DNA from: Allorhizobium paknamense
Lineage (GTDB): Bacteria; Pseudomonadota; Alphaproteobacteria; Rhizobiales; Rhizobiaceae
Direction: 5' to 3'
Length of the DNA: 64,000 bases
NCBI RefSeq assembly: GCF_030815125.1
Contig: NZ_JAUSWH010000007.1
Coordinates: 174,737 to 238,736, forward strand
In this document: positions 42,427 through 51,117 of the stretch, in pieces
Position numbering within the stretch: position 1 is the stretch's first letter
Layout: every line of letters starts with the position of its first letter
Notes under the pieces: generated by a model
What the model was told of the DNA's origin: nothing
What the model saw: the letters and a program-made list of their open reading frames with translations, nothing else
Database searches by the model: none
Position numbers and translations under genes: made by a program

Positions 42427-42549
42427 TACCAAGGCTCGAAGATGCTGACGCATCCTCGCCTTGAAGGGATTCGAATATCTCAAATGCATCCAGGGCTTGA
42501 GATATTCGAAAAGGGAACACGAACGGTCATTTTCAATGACCGTTCGTGT
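42426..42549. repeat. Family D repeat (D1) with two hairpins
   Basis: First hairpin TTCGAATATCTCAA (42470-42483) / TTGAGATATTCGAA (42497-42510); second CACGAACGGTCATT (42518-42531) / AATGACCGTTCGTG (42535-42548). It abuts the ecfG stop and ends 4 nt before the stop of the convergent receiver gene, so the second hairpin can terminate both. A near-identical inverted copy is at 63243-63369. Confidence 0.85.
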
Positions 42550-42552
42550 AAT

Positions 42553-42933
42553 TCAATCGATTGTCCTGAGTGAAAGTCTGCCCGCGGCGGTGCGAACCGC
42601 CGACAGCAGGCTTTGCTCATGAAAGGGTTTGGGCAGGATTGCGACGTCGTCTTCATGGCCGGTCAATCCCGGCACATCCTCGAAGGATGTGAGAAAGACG
42701 ATGCCGAGGCCTTTCTGCCGCAGCAGCGTATAGCGGCTGCGGTTGCTGGCGGCGGAGGCGGCCGCCGCCAGCAGCACGATATCGAAGTGAGCGCTGTCAA
42801 GCTCCCGTTCCATGTCACGTTCGGCGCAGACCGTCACGGAGCTGCCGGTCAGTTCCGTCAGCAACAGCTCGATCTCCAGCGAGATCAGGGCCTGTTTTTC
42901 CGCAACCAGAATTCTCAACGCATCGGGGGCCAT
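42553..42933 (-). CDS. Receiver-like protein lacking the phospho-acceptor Asp
   Basis: 126 residues with response-regulator receiver fold: beta-1 LRILVAEKQ, beta-3 FDIVLLAAAASAAS, beta-4 with conserved Thr in IVFLTSFED, and beta-5 with conserved Lys in ILPKPFH. The acidic pair after beta-1 is E-K, and the position of the phosphorylated Asp after beta-3 is Ala, so it should not be phosphorylated normally. There is no output domain. ATG 42933 was chosen over a TTG at 42951. It converges on ecfG and is divergent from a Crp/Fnr gene, suggesting a stress-signalling adaptor. Hypothetical role. Confidence 0.8.
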   Translation of the reverse strand: MAPDALRILVAEKQALISLEIELLLTELTGSSVTVCAERDMERELDSAHFDIVLLAAAASAASNRSRYTLLRQKGLGIVFLTSFEDVPGLTGHEDDVAILPKPFHEQSLLSAVRTAAGRLSLRTID

Positions 42934-43047
42934 GCAGGGAACCTTTTTCAAAAAGGTGCCTTATCAGGGAACAAGATGATGCCGTCATTTAAAAAAGACA
43001 TGACCGCCGGTTTTCCTGAAACGGGAAGGTGGGAAGAGGGTGAGCCA

Positions 43048-43803
43048 ATGGAAGAAGACCGCCTTCGTCTGGGCGTGCACACGGCCTGTCTGGTCTGCCC
43101 GCTGCGCAGCAATCCTGCTTATCGCGATTTTTCGCCGGAGGAGCTGGAGTTTACCCGGCATTTTCGCAGCGGCGAACTGCATGCCGGGGCCGGTTCGGCG
43201 ATCTTTCATGAGGGCAACCAGAATGCGCATCTTTATACGGCGCTGTCAGGCTGGGGCTTCCGCTACAAGACGCTGTCCGACGGGCGCCGGCAGATTCTCA
43301 ACTATATCCTGCCGGGTGACATGATTGGCCTACAGGGCGCGATTTTCGAGGAAATGAACCATTCCGTCGAAGCGCTGACGGAAATGCGGCTCTGCGTTTT
43401 CGAGCGCAAGCCGCTTTATTCGCTCTTCGAGAAACATCCTGGGCTCGGCTACGACCTGACGTGGATCGCCGCGCAGGAGGAAAGCATTCTCGACGAGCAT
43501 CTCTTGAGTGTCGGCCAGCGCACCGCAATCGAGCGTGCCGCCTATCTTCTGGCCTTCCTGCACCATCGCGGGCGGGCAAGCGGCGTGCTGACCTCCGAGC
43601 GCACGCTGATGCCGCTGACCCAGGCGCATGTGGCCGACACCCTGGGGCTTTCCATTGTCCACACCAACAAGACGCTGCGCAAACTGGCACTGTCCGGCGC
43701 GCTGCGCTGGCTGGATCGCGGCTGCGAGGTGCTGGACCCGGACGCCTTGCAGCGGCTTGCCAAATGGACGCCAAACGACCAAAGGCGGCGGCCATTTCTG
43801 TGA
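43048..43803 (+). CDS. Crp/Fnr-family transcriptional regulator
   Basis: 251 residues. N-terminal cyclic nucleotide-binding fold (about 30-150; GAGSAIFHEGNQNAHLYTAL, GRRQILNYILPGDMIGLQGA) and C-terminal Crp-type HTH (LTQAHVADTLGLSIVHTNKT). Cysteines CLVCPLR near residue 13 are too few for an Fnr 4Fe-4S cluster. GAGGGTGAG precedes the ATG at 43048; an earlier in-frame ATG is possible. Crp-like genes of this kind are frequent beside nepR-ecfG in rhizobia. Confidence 0.88.
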   Translation: MEEDRLRLGVHTACLVCPLRSNPAYRDFSPEELEFTRHFRSGELHAGAGSAIFHEGNQNAHLYTALSGWGFRYKTLSDGRRQILNYILPGDMIGLQGAIFEEMNHSVEALTEMRLCVFERKPLYSLFEKHPGLGYDLTWIAAQEESILDEHLLSVGQRTAIERAAYLLAFLHHRGRASGVLTSERTLMPLTQAHVADTLGLSIVHTNKTLRKLALSGALRWLDRGCEVLDPDALQRLAKWTPNDQRRRPFL

Positions 43804-43888
43804 AATTCCTGCACGCATGAAAAAAACATAGGGTGCAAATGCAAATGGCCGGTTCGAAACCGGCCATTTTTCTTCATTCTCATACGTG

Positions 43889-44053
43889 TCACGCCACGAC
43901 GATCACGCCCGTGACCAGTGCGATGATAACCAGCACCAGCACGATGAGGATCAGGATGCGTGCGATGCCGAAGGACGCGCCCGCAACACCGCGAAAGCCC
44001 AAAAGGCTCGCCACGGCGGCGATCAAAAGAAAAATCAGGATCCAATGCAGCAT
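43889..44053 (-). CDS. DUF1328 (YtjA-type) small membrane protein 2
   Basis: 54 residues: MLHWILIFLLIAAVASLLGF, a GVAGASFGIA turn and a second helix ILILIVLVLVIIALVTGV. Same length and turn motif as the protein at 41253-41417, but clearly diverged. GGAGG lies 6 nt upstream of the ATG and an exact EcfG promoter 36 nt upstream, so both paralogues appear to belong to the same stress regulon. Function unknown. Confidence 0.9.
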   Translation of the reverse strand: MLHWILIFLLIAAVASLLGFRGVAGASFGIARILILIVLVLVIIALVTGVIVVA

Positions 44054-44088
44054 TTGCCAGCCTCCTTTTTAATTGCGATCAACGCGTT

Positions 44089-44113
44089 AACGCGGGCCAG
44101 TAGCCAATGTTCC
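44089..44113 (-). promoter_or_regulatory. EcfG-type promoter for DUF1328 gene 2
   Basis: Minus-strand GGAAC (44113-44109), 16 nt, CGTT (44092-44089), 36 nt upstream of the ATG at 44053. Confidence 0.8.
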
Positions 44114-44214
44114 ATGGCTTGAGCCGCCCGGTAAGACTGGCCTTTTCGCCATGTTCACCGAGGTGAGACATCAGGGTCCTCCAGCAGGATGCGGCTTTTC
44201 CATCGAATATTACT

Positions 44215-44229
44215 TGAAAAATCCAATCA
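44215..44229. promoter_or_regulatory. Candidate RirA iron-responsive (IRO) box before exbB
   Basis: TGA-N9-TCA (44215-44217 and 44227-44229) in an AT-rich stretch 74 nt upstream of the exbB ATG. RirA of Rhizobiaceae recognises this pattern and represses iron uptake genes when iron is ample. A single short match, so moderate support only. Confidence 0.45.
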
Positions 44230-44303
44230 TGTTTTATATCGGGTGGATAACAGTCTCCGCGTGCAGGCGGAAACGAGGCGTCAGACATCGGAAGGGTATC
44301 GTC

Positions 44304-45275
<972 letters not shown>

Positions 45276-45279
45276 GTCC

Positions 45280-45741
45280 ATGGCTGGCGGTATTCGCGAT
45301 CATGGTGACGATCTCGTGGAAAACCACGAGATCAACGTCACGCCCTTCATCGATGTCATGCTGGTGCTGCTGATCATTTTCATGGTCGCTGCGCCGCTGG
45401 CGACGGTCGATGTCAATGTCGACCTCCCAGCCTCCAGCGCAGCGCCCTCCAAGCGCCCGGATGAGCCGGTCTATCTGACGCTGAAGCAGGATCTGAGCCT
45501 GTCGCTCGGCAATGAGACGGTGCCGCGTGAACACTTGGCCGCAGCGCTTGCGAAAATCTCCGGCGGCGACAAGGAAACGCGGATCTTCCTGCGGGCCGAC
45601 AAGGCGGTAGGCTATGGCGATTTCATGGGCGTGATGAACCTTTTGCGGGATGCCGGCTATCTGAAAATCGCGCTGGTGGGGCTTGAAACGCTGCCGCAGC
45701 CGGGCGTGGCCCCTGTCACAGAGGATATAAACGGGCAATGA
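45280..45741 (+). CDS. exbD: ExbD transport protein
   Basis: 153 residues. One membrane helix near the N-terminus containing the essential Asp (INVTPFIDVMLVLLIIFMVA), then a periplasmic domain. It lies 4 nt after exbB and overlaps tonB by 4 nt (ATGA). It couples proton flow to TonB movement. Confidence 0.96.
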   Translation: MAGGIRDHGDDLVENHEINVTPFIDVMLVLLIIFMVAAPLATVDVNVDLPASSAAPSKRPDEPVYLTLKQDLSLSLGNETVPREHLAAALAKISGGDKETRIFLRADKAVGYGDFMGVMNLLRDAGYLKIALVGLETLPQPGVAPVTEDINGQ

Positions 45742-46679
45742 GCGGCATTGATCATCCGACGGGCCGTCCGTCCCTGGTCAACGGGCTGATCTGGTTCGTT
45801 GCCGGGCTTGCGGCGCTCGGCGTTCATGCCGGAGCGGCGGCGCTGATGCTGCGCGAGGCGCCGGTGGAGGTGGGGGATAACCAGCCACCCGCCGCCATCA
45901 TGATCGAGATGGCGCCCGAGCCGGAAGCCGTCACTACGGATGATAATCAGGTGTCGCCGGACCAGAAGACGGTCGAAGAGGTCAAGACCGCCCAGGCGGA
46001 GCCGACGCCCGAGCCGGTAGAGCCGCCGCCGCAACCGCAGCCGGACCCACCACCCCCCGAGCCGGTGGTCCAGCCGGAACCCGAGCCGCAACCGGAACCG
46101 GAACCGGCGCCACCCGAACAGGCAGAGGTCACGCCGCAACCGGCCCCCGAACCTCCGAAGGAGGAGCAGGAGGTGACGACTGCGCTCGACAATGTCGAGG
46201 TGCCGCTGCCCCTGACACGGCCCTTGCCGGAGAAGCCGAAGCCGGTGGAGGAGGCCACACCCGCCCGCAAGCCCAAACCCAAGGCCGCCCCGCAGCCGCA
46301 GGCGCAGAAAGAGCAGGTCGAGGCAAAGGCCGAGACGGCCCCTTCAGAGCGCACGGCAGCACCGAAAACCAGTTCCGGACTGTTTTCTTCCGCCCAGACC
46401 CCGGCAAAATGGCAGGCGCGGCTGATGGCCTATCTGGAGCGGCGCAAGCGCTATCCGCGGGAATCAGAGGCGCGGGGCGAGCAGGGAACGGTCTATGTGC
46501 GGATGCAGATCGATGACGAAGGCAATGTCATCGCCGCATCGATCAGCCGCTCTTCGGGGTTTCCGGCGCTGGACAATGCGGTGCTCGACTCCATCCGCAA
46601 GGCCTCTCCGGTGCCGGCGCCGCCGCCCGGCGTCAACAAAACGATGAGCCTTCCCTTCCTCTTCCAGTCGAAGGGCTGA
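45738..46679 (+). CDS. tonB: TonB protein
   Basis: 313 residues. An N-terminal membrane anchor (LIWFVAGLAALGVHAGAAAL), a very long Pro/Glu-rich spacer (about 60-210, PEP and PQP repeats), and a C-terminal TonB domain (about 225-313; ARLMAYLERRKRYPRESEAR, GTVYVRMQIDDEGNVIAASI, SSGFPALDNAVLDSIRKASP). It transmits inner-membrane energy to outer-membrane siderophore and vitamin receptors. No receptor gene is adjacent, so this is probably the general system. Confidence 0.95.
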   Translation: MSGIDHPTGRPSLVNGLIWFVAGLAALGVHAGAAALMLREAPVEVGDNQPPAAIMIEMAPEPEAVTTDDNQVSPDQKTVEEVKTAQAEPTPEPVEPPPQPQPDPPPPEPVVQPEPEPQPEPEPAPPEQAEVTPQPAPEPPKEEQEVTTALDNVEVPLPLTRPLPEKPKPVEEATPARKPKPKAAPQPQAQKEQVEAKAETAPSERTAAPKTSSGLFSSAQTPAKWQARLMAYLERRKRYPRESEARGEQGTVYVRMQIDDEGNVIAASISRSSGFPALDNAVLDSIRKASPVPAPPPGVNKTMSLPFLFQSKG

Positions 46680-46730
46680 TCTCAGCCTTTTGGGTTAGAC
46701 CGGCAGGAAGCCTGCTGATGTCAGGCCGCT

Positions 46731-47000
46731 CTAGGGTCAAAACTCAATCAGGATGGGTGTTCTGCAAGGCGTATTTTGTGTCTGAGTAGGAGGAAGGGTG
46801 CAGGAAATGCCGATCATTTTCAAACCTTTCCGACGCCCGCAGGCGCAAAATACGCCTTGCCCGAAGGGTTGAGCGGGATGGGCAGCCTGATTGCGAACAA
46901 TGCTCGACAAGGCCTCAGGGCCTTGCCTTGCGCTTGTTCGCGGCCATCCAATCCCATCCCGTTCAACAGAACACCCATCCTGATTGAGTTTTGACCCTAG
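46731..47000. repeat. Family C 270-bp element with perfect 34-bp terminal inverted repeats (C1)
   Basis: Arms 46731-46764 (beginning CTAGGGTCAAAACTCAATCA) and 46967-47000 (ending with its reverse complement) are perfect. Nested inside is a second 15-bp inverted repeat, GCAAGGCGTATTTTG (46764-46778) / CAAAATACGCCTTGC (46846-46860). No transposase frame, so it resembles a MITE or bacterial interspersed mosaic element. Both ends carry CTAG. A second copy begins at 63907. The short gap before it (46680-46730) holds nothing clear. Confidence 0.85.
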
Positions 47001-47143
47001 GGTGTGTGGACATTCGCCCTTGAGCGGGCTGCAAACGGCAATTTCCTGCGCTTACCTAGGCTCATGTACTCAAGTACACTCCGCTCCGGGTCTCGAAAAT
47101 CACCGTTTTCGCCACGCCCAAAGCCGAATGTCCACACACCCTA
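46998..47143. repeat. Family E element with 19-bp terminal inverted repeats
   Basis: TAGGGTGTGTGGACATTCG (46998-47016) and its exact reverse complement (47125-47143). It shares its first bases with the right end of C1 and its last bases with B3, so three elements are butted end to end. About 146 bp, non-coding, single copy in this window. Confidence 0.75.
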
Positions 47144-47246
47144 CAGCGCCGTGCGCCATATATGGCGCACGAAGATTCGCTGTGTGCTTTATATCTGCTG
47201 CATAATTTTATCCTTAGATCGCTTCCGATTTAAGGAATTATGCAGT
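47141..47246. repeat. Family B palindromic repeat (B3), overlapping the GH4 gene 3' end
   Basis: CAGCGCCGTGCGCCATATAT then GGCGCAC hairpin, followed by CTGCATAATTTTATCCTTAG ... TTAAGGAATTATGCAG. The last 16 nt (47230-47245) are read on the minus strand as the final codons and TAA stop of the GH4 glycosidase gene. Confidence 0.85.
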
Positions 47247-48633
47247 AGCAGGCCAGTTCCTGCGGCAGGCAATGGCGTGTGGCGGCAATCATCTCGCCGA
47301 ACATCTGCTCCGCCCTGGCAAGACCGATGGGCTGCACCAGCGGGTCCGAGAGAAAAAGCGGCAGCAGCGCATCGGCGTTGCGGTTCAGAACCGCGTCCAG
47401 CAGTGCCGTCTGGCGCAGCGCGTGCGGCAGAACCAGCGTTTCGACGGCAGGCGGCAGGCGGCCCGCGAAAACCGGCTGGATGCCGAGGCCGCTGAAACGG
47501 GCATTGGTTTCAACGATCACGCCTTCCGGCAGACCCGCCACCTGGCCGCGATTGGGCAGGTTGACATTGCTGACATGTTCCTCGCCACCCAGCAGCGCGC
47601 GCAATTGCTCAACAATAGCTTCCTCGGAAGGGGCGGGTGGAGGCAGGGGCGCGCCCGAATCCAAGGCTTCTGCCGCCGCCACCTTCTGGCTGCGCTCGCG
47701 AATACGGTACTCCACCGGCGTCAGGCCGAAGGCGAAGTCCCGGTGCCGGTCGAGATACCAGCTCTGCGGCACGAATTCGGCAAGGTGCCGGTCGCCTGCG
47801 GCGGCGGCAATGCCGAAACGGCAGGTGAGGTCGAACTTCACCTTGCTCATGTCTTCGAAATAGCGCTCATGCTCATCATTCATGTCGATAGGCCGCTCGC
47901 GCCAGCCGCTGTCACGATGCTGCTCGGCAAAGGCCAGATAATCGGCCATCATGTCCACGCCATCGACGCTCATGGCATTGACCCAGGTGAAGTGGTTGAT
48001 GCCCAGCACGTTGACCTTGGCATCGGCCATGCGATAGTGGATTTCGCCCCGCTTCTGGTTGGCCAGAAAGGCCAGCGTGCGCCGCGTCTTGATCACTTCA
48101 TGGCAGGCGCCCCAGGCACGGATGTCCGGGAAAGCGCGAAACAGCGCACCCGTCAGCACCGACATGGGATTGGTGAGGTTCACCACATAGGCTTTCGGGC
48201 AATGTTCGCCAATGGCAAGCCCGATCTCGTAAATGGCCGGAATGGCGCGCAAAGCTCGGATGAAGCCACCCGGCCCGACGGTATCGCCAACGGACTGGAC
48301 GATGCCATAGCGCTCCGGAATGGCGATGTCGCTTGCCATTTCGGCGAAGGTGCCGGGCAGGATGGAGATCACCACGAAATCCGCCCCGGTCAGGGCGGCG
48401 GCCAGCGTTTTTTCCGCTGTGTAGGTGACCTTGGCGCTGGGCGCTGCCGCCGAATAGCGTTGTCCGATGCGGGCGTTCCGTTCGGCGGCGGCATGGTCGA
48501 TATCGTAAAGCGCCACCTCCGCTGTCAGCGTGCCGTCATGGGCCAGATCGCCCATCAGCTTCGTCGCCCAGTTCAGCGAGCCGCCGCCCACATACGCAAT
48601 CCGCACCGGCCGTGCATTGTCAAACGTCCGCAT
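47230..48633 (-). CDS. GH4-family NAD-dependent glycosidase
   Basis: 467 residues. GH4 enzymes use NAD+ and Mn2+ for redox-assisted cleavage of alpha- or beta-glycosides. NAD loop IAYVGGGSLNW near residue 12, metal/substrate segments VVNLTNPMSVLTGA, GACHEVIK (Cys and His ligands) and GINHFTWVNAM are present. The nearest types are alpha-galactosidase, alpha-glucosidase and alpha-galacturonidase; sequence alone does not separate them. No sugar transporter is adjacent. The C-terminal YCIIP and the stop codon are encoded by repeat B3, so the original 3' end may have been replaced. Confidence 0.88.
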   Translation of the reverse strand: MRTFDNARPVRIAYVGGGSLNWATKLMGDLAHDGTLTAEVALYDIDHAAAERNARIGQRYSAAAPSAKVTYTAEKTLAAALTGADFVVISILPGTFAEMASDIAIPERYGIVQSVGDTVGPGGFIRALRAIPAIYEIGLAIGEHCPKAYVVNLTNPMSVLTGALFRAFPDIRAWGACHEVIKTRRTLAFLANQKRGEIHYRMADAKVNVLGINHFTWVNAMSVDGVDMMADYLAFAEQHRDSGWRERPIDMNDEHERYFEDMSKVKFDLTCRFGIAAAAGDRHLAEFVPQSWYLDRHRDFAFGLTPVEYRIRERSQKVAAAEALDSGAPLPPPAPSEEAIVEQLRALLGGEEHVSNVNLPNRGQVAGLPEGVIVETNARFSGLGIQPVFAGRLPPAVETLVLPHALRQTALLDAVLNRNADALLPLFLSDPLVQPIGLARAEQMFGEMIAATRHCLPQELACYCIIP

Positions 48634-48709
48634 ATCGTTCCTCCCAAAACATATCTGCTAGTATGTCAGATTGTTGGGCGGCAGTATACCGTTGACACTG
48701 GATTGATCC

Positions 48710-48868
48710 CTACTTCCTGAGGATCACCCAGATTGCGTGGATAATGCCGGGAATATAACCGCAGAGCGTCAGAAGGATATTCAGCCAGAAGTGCAGGCCA
48801 AGTCCCACCTGAAGAAAAACGCCGACCGGCGGCAGGATAATGGCAAACAAAATGCGGATGACGTCCAT
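48710..48868 (-). CDS. Pmp3/YqaE-family small membrane protein
   Basis: 52 residues: MDVIRILFAIILPPVGVFLQ and GLHFWLNILLTLCGYIPGII, the UPF0057/Pmp3 pattern with two membrane helices, the PPVGVFL turn and the GYIPGIIHA loop. Yeast and plant relatives act in membrane-potential and salt tolerance. AAAGGA stands 6 nt before ATG 48868; the longer frame to 48904 was rejected. No EcfG promoter match was found upstream. Confidence 0.92.
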   Translation of the reverse strand: MDVIRILFAIILPPVGVFLQVGLGLHFWLNILLTLCGYIPGIIHAIWVILRK

Positions 48869-48981
48869 CGTTAATCCTTTCCTGTTTGCTTTCTCAAATG
48901 GCAATGCCCGCCCTTTTGATCCAGAGCGGGCATGATAAATTTTATTTTAACTGCATTTTACAGCAAAAACGTGTCTTGTCC

Positions 48982-50067
48982 TTATAATTTCGCCTTGCAG
49001 CGGAGCAGCATGCCATAGAGATCGCGCGGCTCGTCCGGGTCGGCCAGCAGGTCCAGTTCGGTAAAGAGGCCGGTTTCGGCAAGCTTGTCCCGCACATAGC
49101 GCAGCGCCGAAAAGTCCTCGATGGCAAAGCCGACGGAATCGAAAAGGGTGATATCGCCGGGGCTGCGACGACCGGGCGCACGGCCTGCCATCACCTGCCA
49201 GACCTCCCGCACCGGAAAATCCGCCGGCATTTGCTGGATTTCGCCTTCGATGCGCGTCTGCGGCGGATATTCCACGAAAACATCGGACCGTTGCAGAATG
49301 TCCCGATGCAGTTCCGTCTTGCCCGGACAGTCACCGCCCACGGCATTGATGTGCACGCCGGGACCGACCATGTTGTCGGTGAGAATGGTGGCGCATTGCT
49401 TGTCGGCGGTGACGGTGGTGATGATATCGGCGCCTTCCACCGCCTCCTCAGCCGAGGCGCAGATGGTGATCTCGAAGCCATGGCCCTTGAGATTGCGGCG
49501 GCATTTTTCGCTGGCGTCACGGTCGATGTCGAAGAGGCGCAGCCGGTCGATGCCGCAGATCGCCTTGAAGGCAATGGCCTGGAATTCCGATTGTGCGCCA
49601 TTGCCGATGATGGCCATGGTCCGGGCATCGGGCCGCGCCAAGTATTTTGCCACCAGCGCCGAGGTGGCCGCCGTGCGCAGCGCCGTCAGAATGGTCATTT
49701 CCGACAGCAGCATCGGATAACCATTGCCGACATCGGCCAGCACGCCGAAGGCGGTGACGGTCTGGCGGCCTTCCCGCATGTTCTTGGGGTGGCCGTTGAC
49801 ATATTTGAAGCCGTAAAGCGTGCCGTCGCTGGTGGGCATCAGTTCGATCACACCCTCCTCGGAATGGGAGGGAATGCGGGGGCATTTCTCGAACATCTCC
49901 CAGCGGCGGAAATCCTCTTCGATCACCGCGGCAAGCTCGGTGAGGAACCGCTCTACACCCACCCTCAGCACCAGTTTCATCATGTCGTCGACACTGACGA
50001 AGGGCACGACATTCAGCTTTGGCAAAGGGGTCATGGCCGGTGTCGCAAGGGTGGTGGCTGTGGTCAT
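48982..50067 (-). CDS. Ornithine cyclodeaminase
   Basis: 361 residues of the ornithine cyclodeaminase/mu-crystallin family. NAD-binding segment MAIIGNGAQSEFQAIAFKAI near residue 150, substrate segments SHSEEGVIELMPTSDGTLYG and MLLSEMTILTALRTAATSAL, and VGGDCPGKTELHRDIL (seen as NAVGGDCPGKTEL) are present. It converts L-ornithine to L-proline and ammonia. Its ATG overlaps the arginase stop by 4 nt, giving the two-step path arginine to ornithine to proline, the classical Agrobacterium arginine catabolic route. Confidence 0.94.
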   Translation of the reverse strand: MTTATTLATPAMTPLPKLNVVPFVSVDDMMKLVLRVGVERFLTELAAVIEEDFRRWEMFEKCPRIPSHSEEGVIELMPTSDGTLYGFKYVNGHPKNMREGRQTVTAFGVLADVGNGYPMLLSEMTILTALRTAATSALVAKYLARPDARTMAIIGNGAQSEFQAIAFKAICGIDRLRLFDIDRDASEKCRRNLKGHGFEITICASAEEAVEGADIITTVTADKQCATILTDNMVGPGVHINAVGGDCPGKTELHRDILQRSDVFVEYPPQTRIEGEIQQMPADFPVREVWQVMAGRAPGRRSPGDITLFDSVGFAIEDFSALRYVRDKLAETGLFTELDLLADPDEPRDLYGMLLRCKAKL

Positions 50068-50999
50068 CGAAAGCTCCCGCTAAAATCCTGGGTGGGCCGG
50101 TCCATCACCTGCCGTCCCATCAGGCTGGCCGCCAGATCCGCCATCAGCGTGGCGGTTCGGCCGCGTTCATCGAGGAAAGGATTGAGCTCCACGAGGTCGA
50201 GACTGGTGACGAAGCCGCTGTCATGCAGCATTTCCATCACCAGATGCGCCTCGCGGAATGTCGCCCCGCCCGGCACCGTGGTGCCAACGGCAGGCGCAAT
50301 GCCGGGATCGAGAAAATCCACGTCCAGGCTGACATGCAAAAGCCCGTTGGCGGCTTCCACCCGGGAGAGGAAATCGCGCAGCAGCACGGCAACGCCATGT
50401 TCATCGATCATCCGCATATCGTGCACGGTGACACCGCTGCCCTTCAGCGCCTGCCGCTCCGCCGGGTCTACGCTGCGAATGCCGATCATCGTCACCCGCG
50501 TGGGGTCTACAGAGGCGAGGAGCGGCGGATAATAGCCGTCAAAGCCGGGCCTGCCGGTGAAATAGGCAACCGGCGTGCCATGCAGATTGCCGCTGACGGT
50601 GCTCTCCAGCGTGTGAAAATCCGTATGCGCATCCAGCCACAATACGAAAAGCGGCTTTCCCTTCTCCTGGGCGCGGCGCGCCATGCCGGCAACCGTTCCG
50701 GCGGACAGCGCATGATCGCCGCCAAGAAAGATTGGCATGGCGCTGGCGCTTTCCCGGTAGGCGATCTCCGAAAGCGTTTCGATCCAGGCGGCGGTTTCGG
50801 CCAGATGATGGACGGCGGCATTGGGATGCGGCATGTCTGCGAAGGGGCGGGGTGCGACGTTGCCGAGATCTGTCACGCGGTGGCCGAGGTCGCGAAGGGC
50901 ATCTGGCAGGCCTGCAATGCGCAGCGCACTCGGCCCCATTTCGCAGCCGAGGCGGCCAGCACCGGTCTGAATGGGAACGCCCACGAGTGTCACATCCAT
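50064..50999 (-). CDS. Arginase
   Basis: 311-residue ureohydrolase cleaving L-arginine to ornithine and urea. The di-manganese ligands are in GGDHALSAG, LDAHTDFHT and SLDVDFLDPG; the N-terminus VGVPIQTGAGRLGCEMGPSA matches arginase rather than agmatinase. First gene of a two-gene operon with ornithine cyclodeaminase and divergent from an Lrp-type regulator. The catabolic role is strongly supported by this pairing. Confidence 0.95.
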   Translation of the reverse strand: MDVTLVGVPIQTGAGRLGCEMGPSALRIAGLPDALRDLGHRVTDLGNVAPRPFADMPHPNAAVHHLAETAAWIETLSEIAYRESASAMPIFLGGDHALSAGTVAGMARRAQEKGKPLFVLWLDAHTDFHTLESTVSGNLHGTPVAYFTGRPGFDGYYPPLLASVDPTRVTMIGIRSVDPAERQALKGSGVTVHDMRMIDEHGVAVLLRDFLSRVEAANGLLHVSLDVDFLDPGIAPAVGTTVPGGATFREAHLVMEMLHDSGFVTSLDLVELNPFLDERGRTATLMADLAASLMGRQVMDRPTQDFSGSFR

Positions 51000-51059
51000 C
51001 GAACTCTCCTTTATTTATCCATTTGAGCAGGCAAAGCTGGCGGTTTGAACAGGGCATAT

Positions 51060-51116
51060 TGGCAGAAATGGCAAATTGGCTTATCATTCTGGCAAATAGC
51101 TTTGAGCATTATGGCA
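51060..51116. promoter_or_regulatory. TGGCA repeats, probable Lrp-type operator region
   Basis: TGGC(A/T) recurs at 51060, 51069, 51077, 51090 and 51112 in a very AT-rich 118-nt divergent gap between arginase and the Lrp gene. Lrp-type octamers bind several weak phased sites, which this resembles. Confidence 0.45.
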
Positions 51117-51117
51117 G

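Noticed and set aside
42517..42545. GGAAC ... CGTT near the ecfG end as a further EcfG promoter
   Set aside because: Spacing is about 22 nt and the bases belong to the family D hairpin; there is no suitable downstream gene.
46776..46994. Small open frame inside repeat C1
   Set aside because: Lies within a palindromic repeat and has no ribosome site or recognisable family.
46732..47246. CRISPR array or insertion sequence in the tonB-GH4 gap
   Set aside because: No regularly spaced direct repeats and no transposase frame; the structure is explained by inverted repeats.
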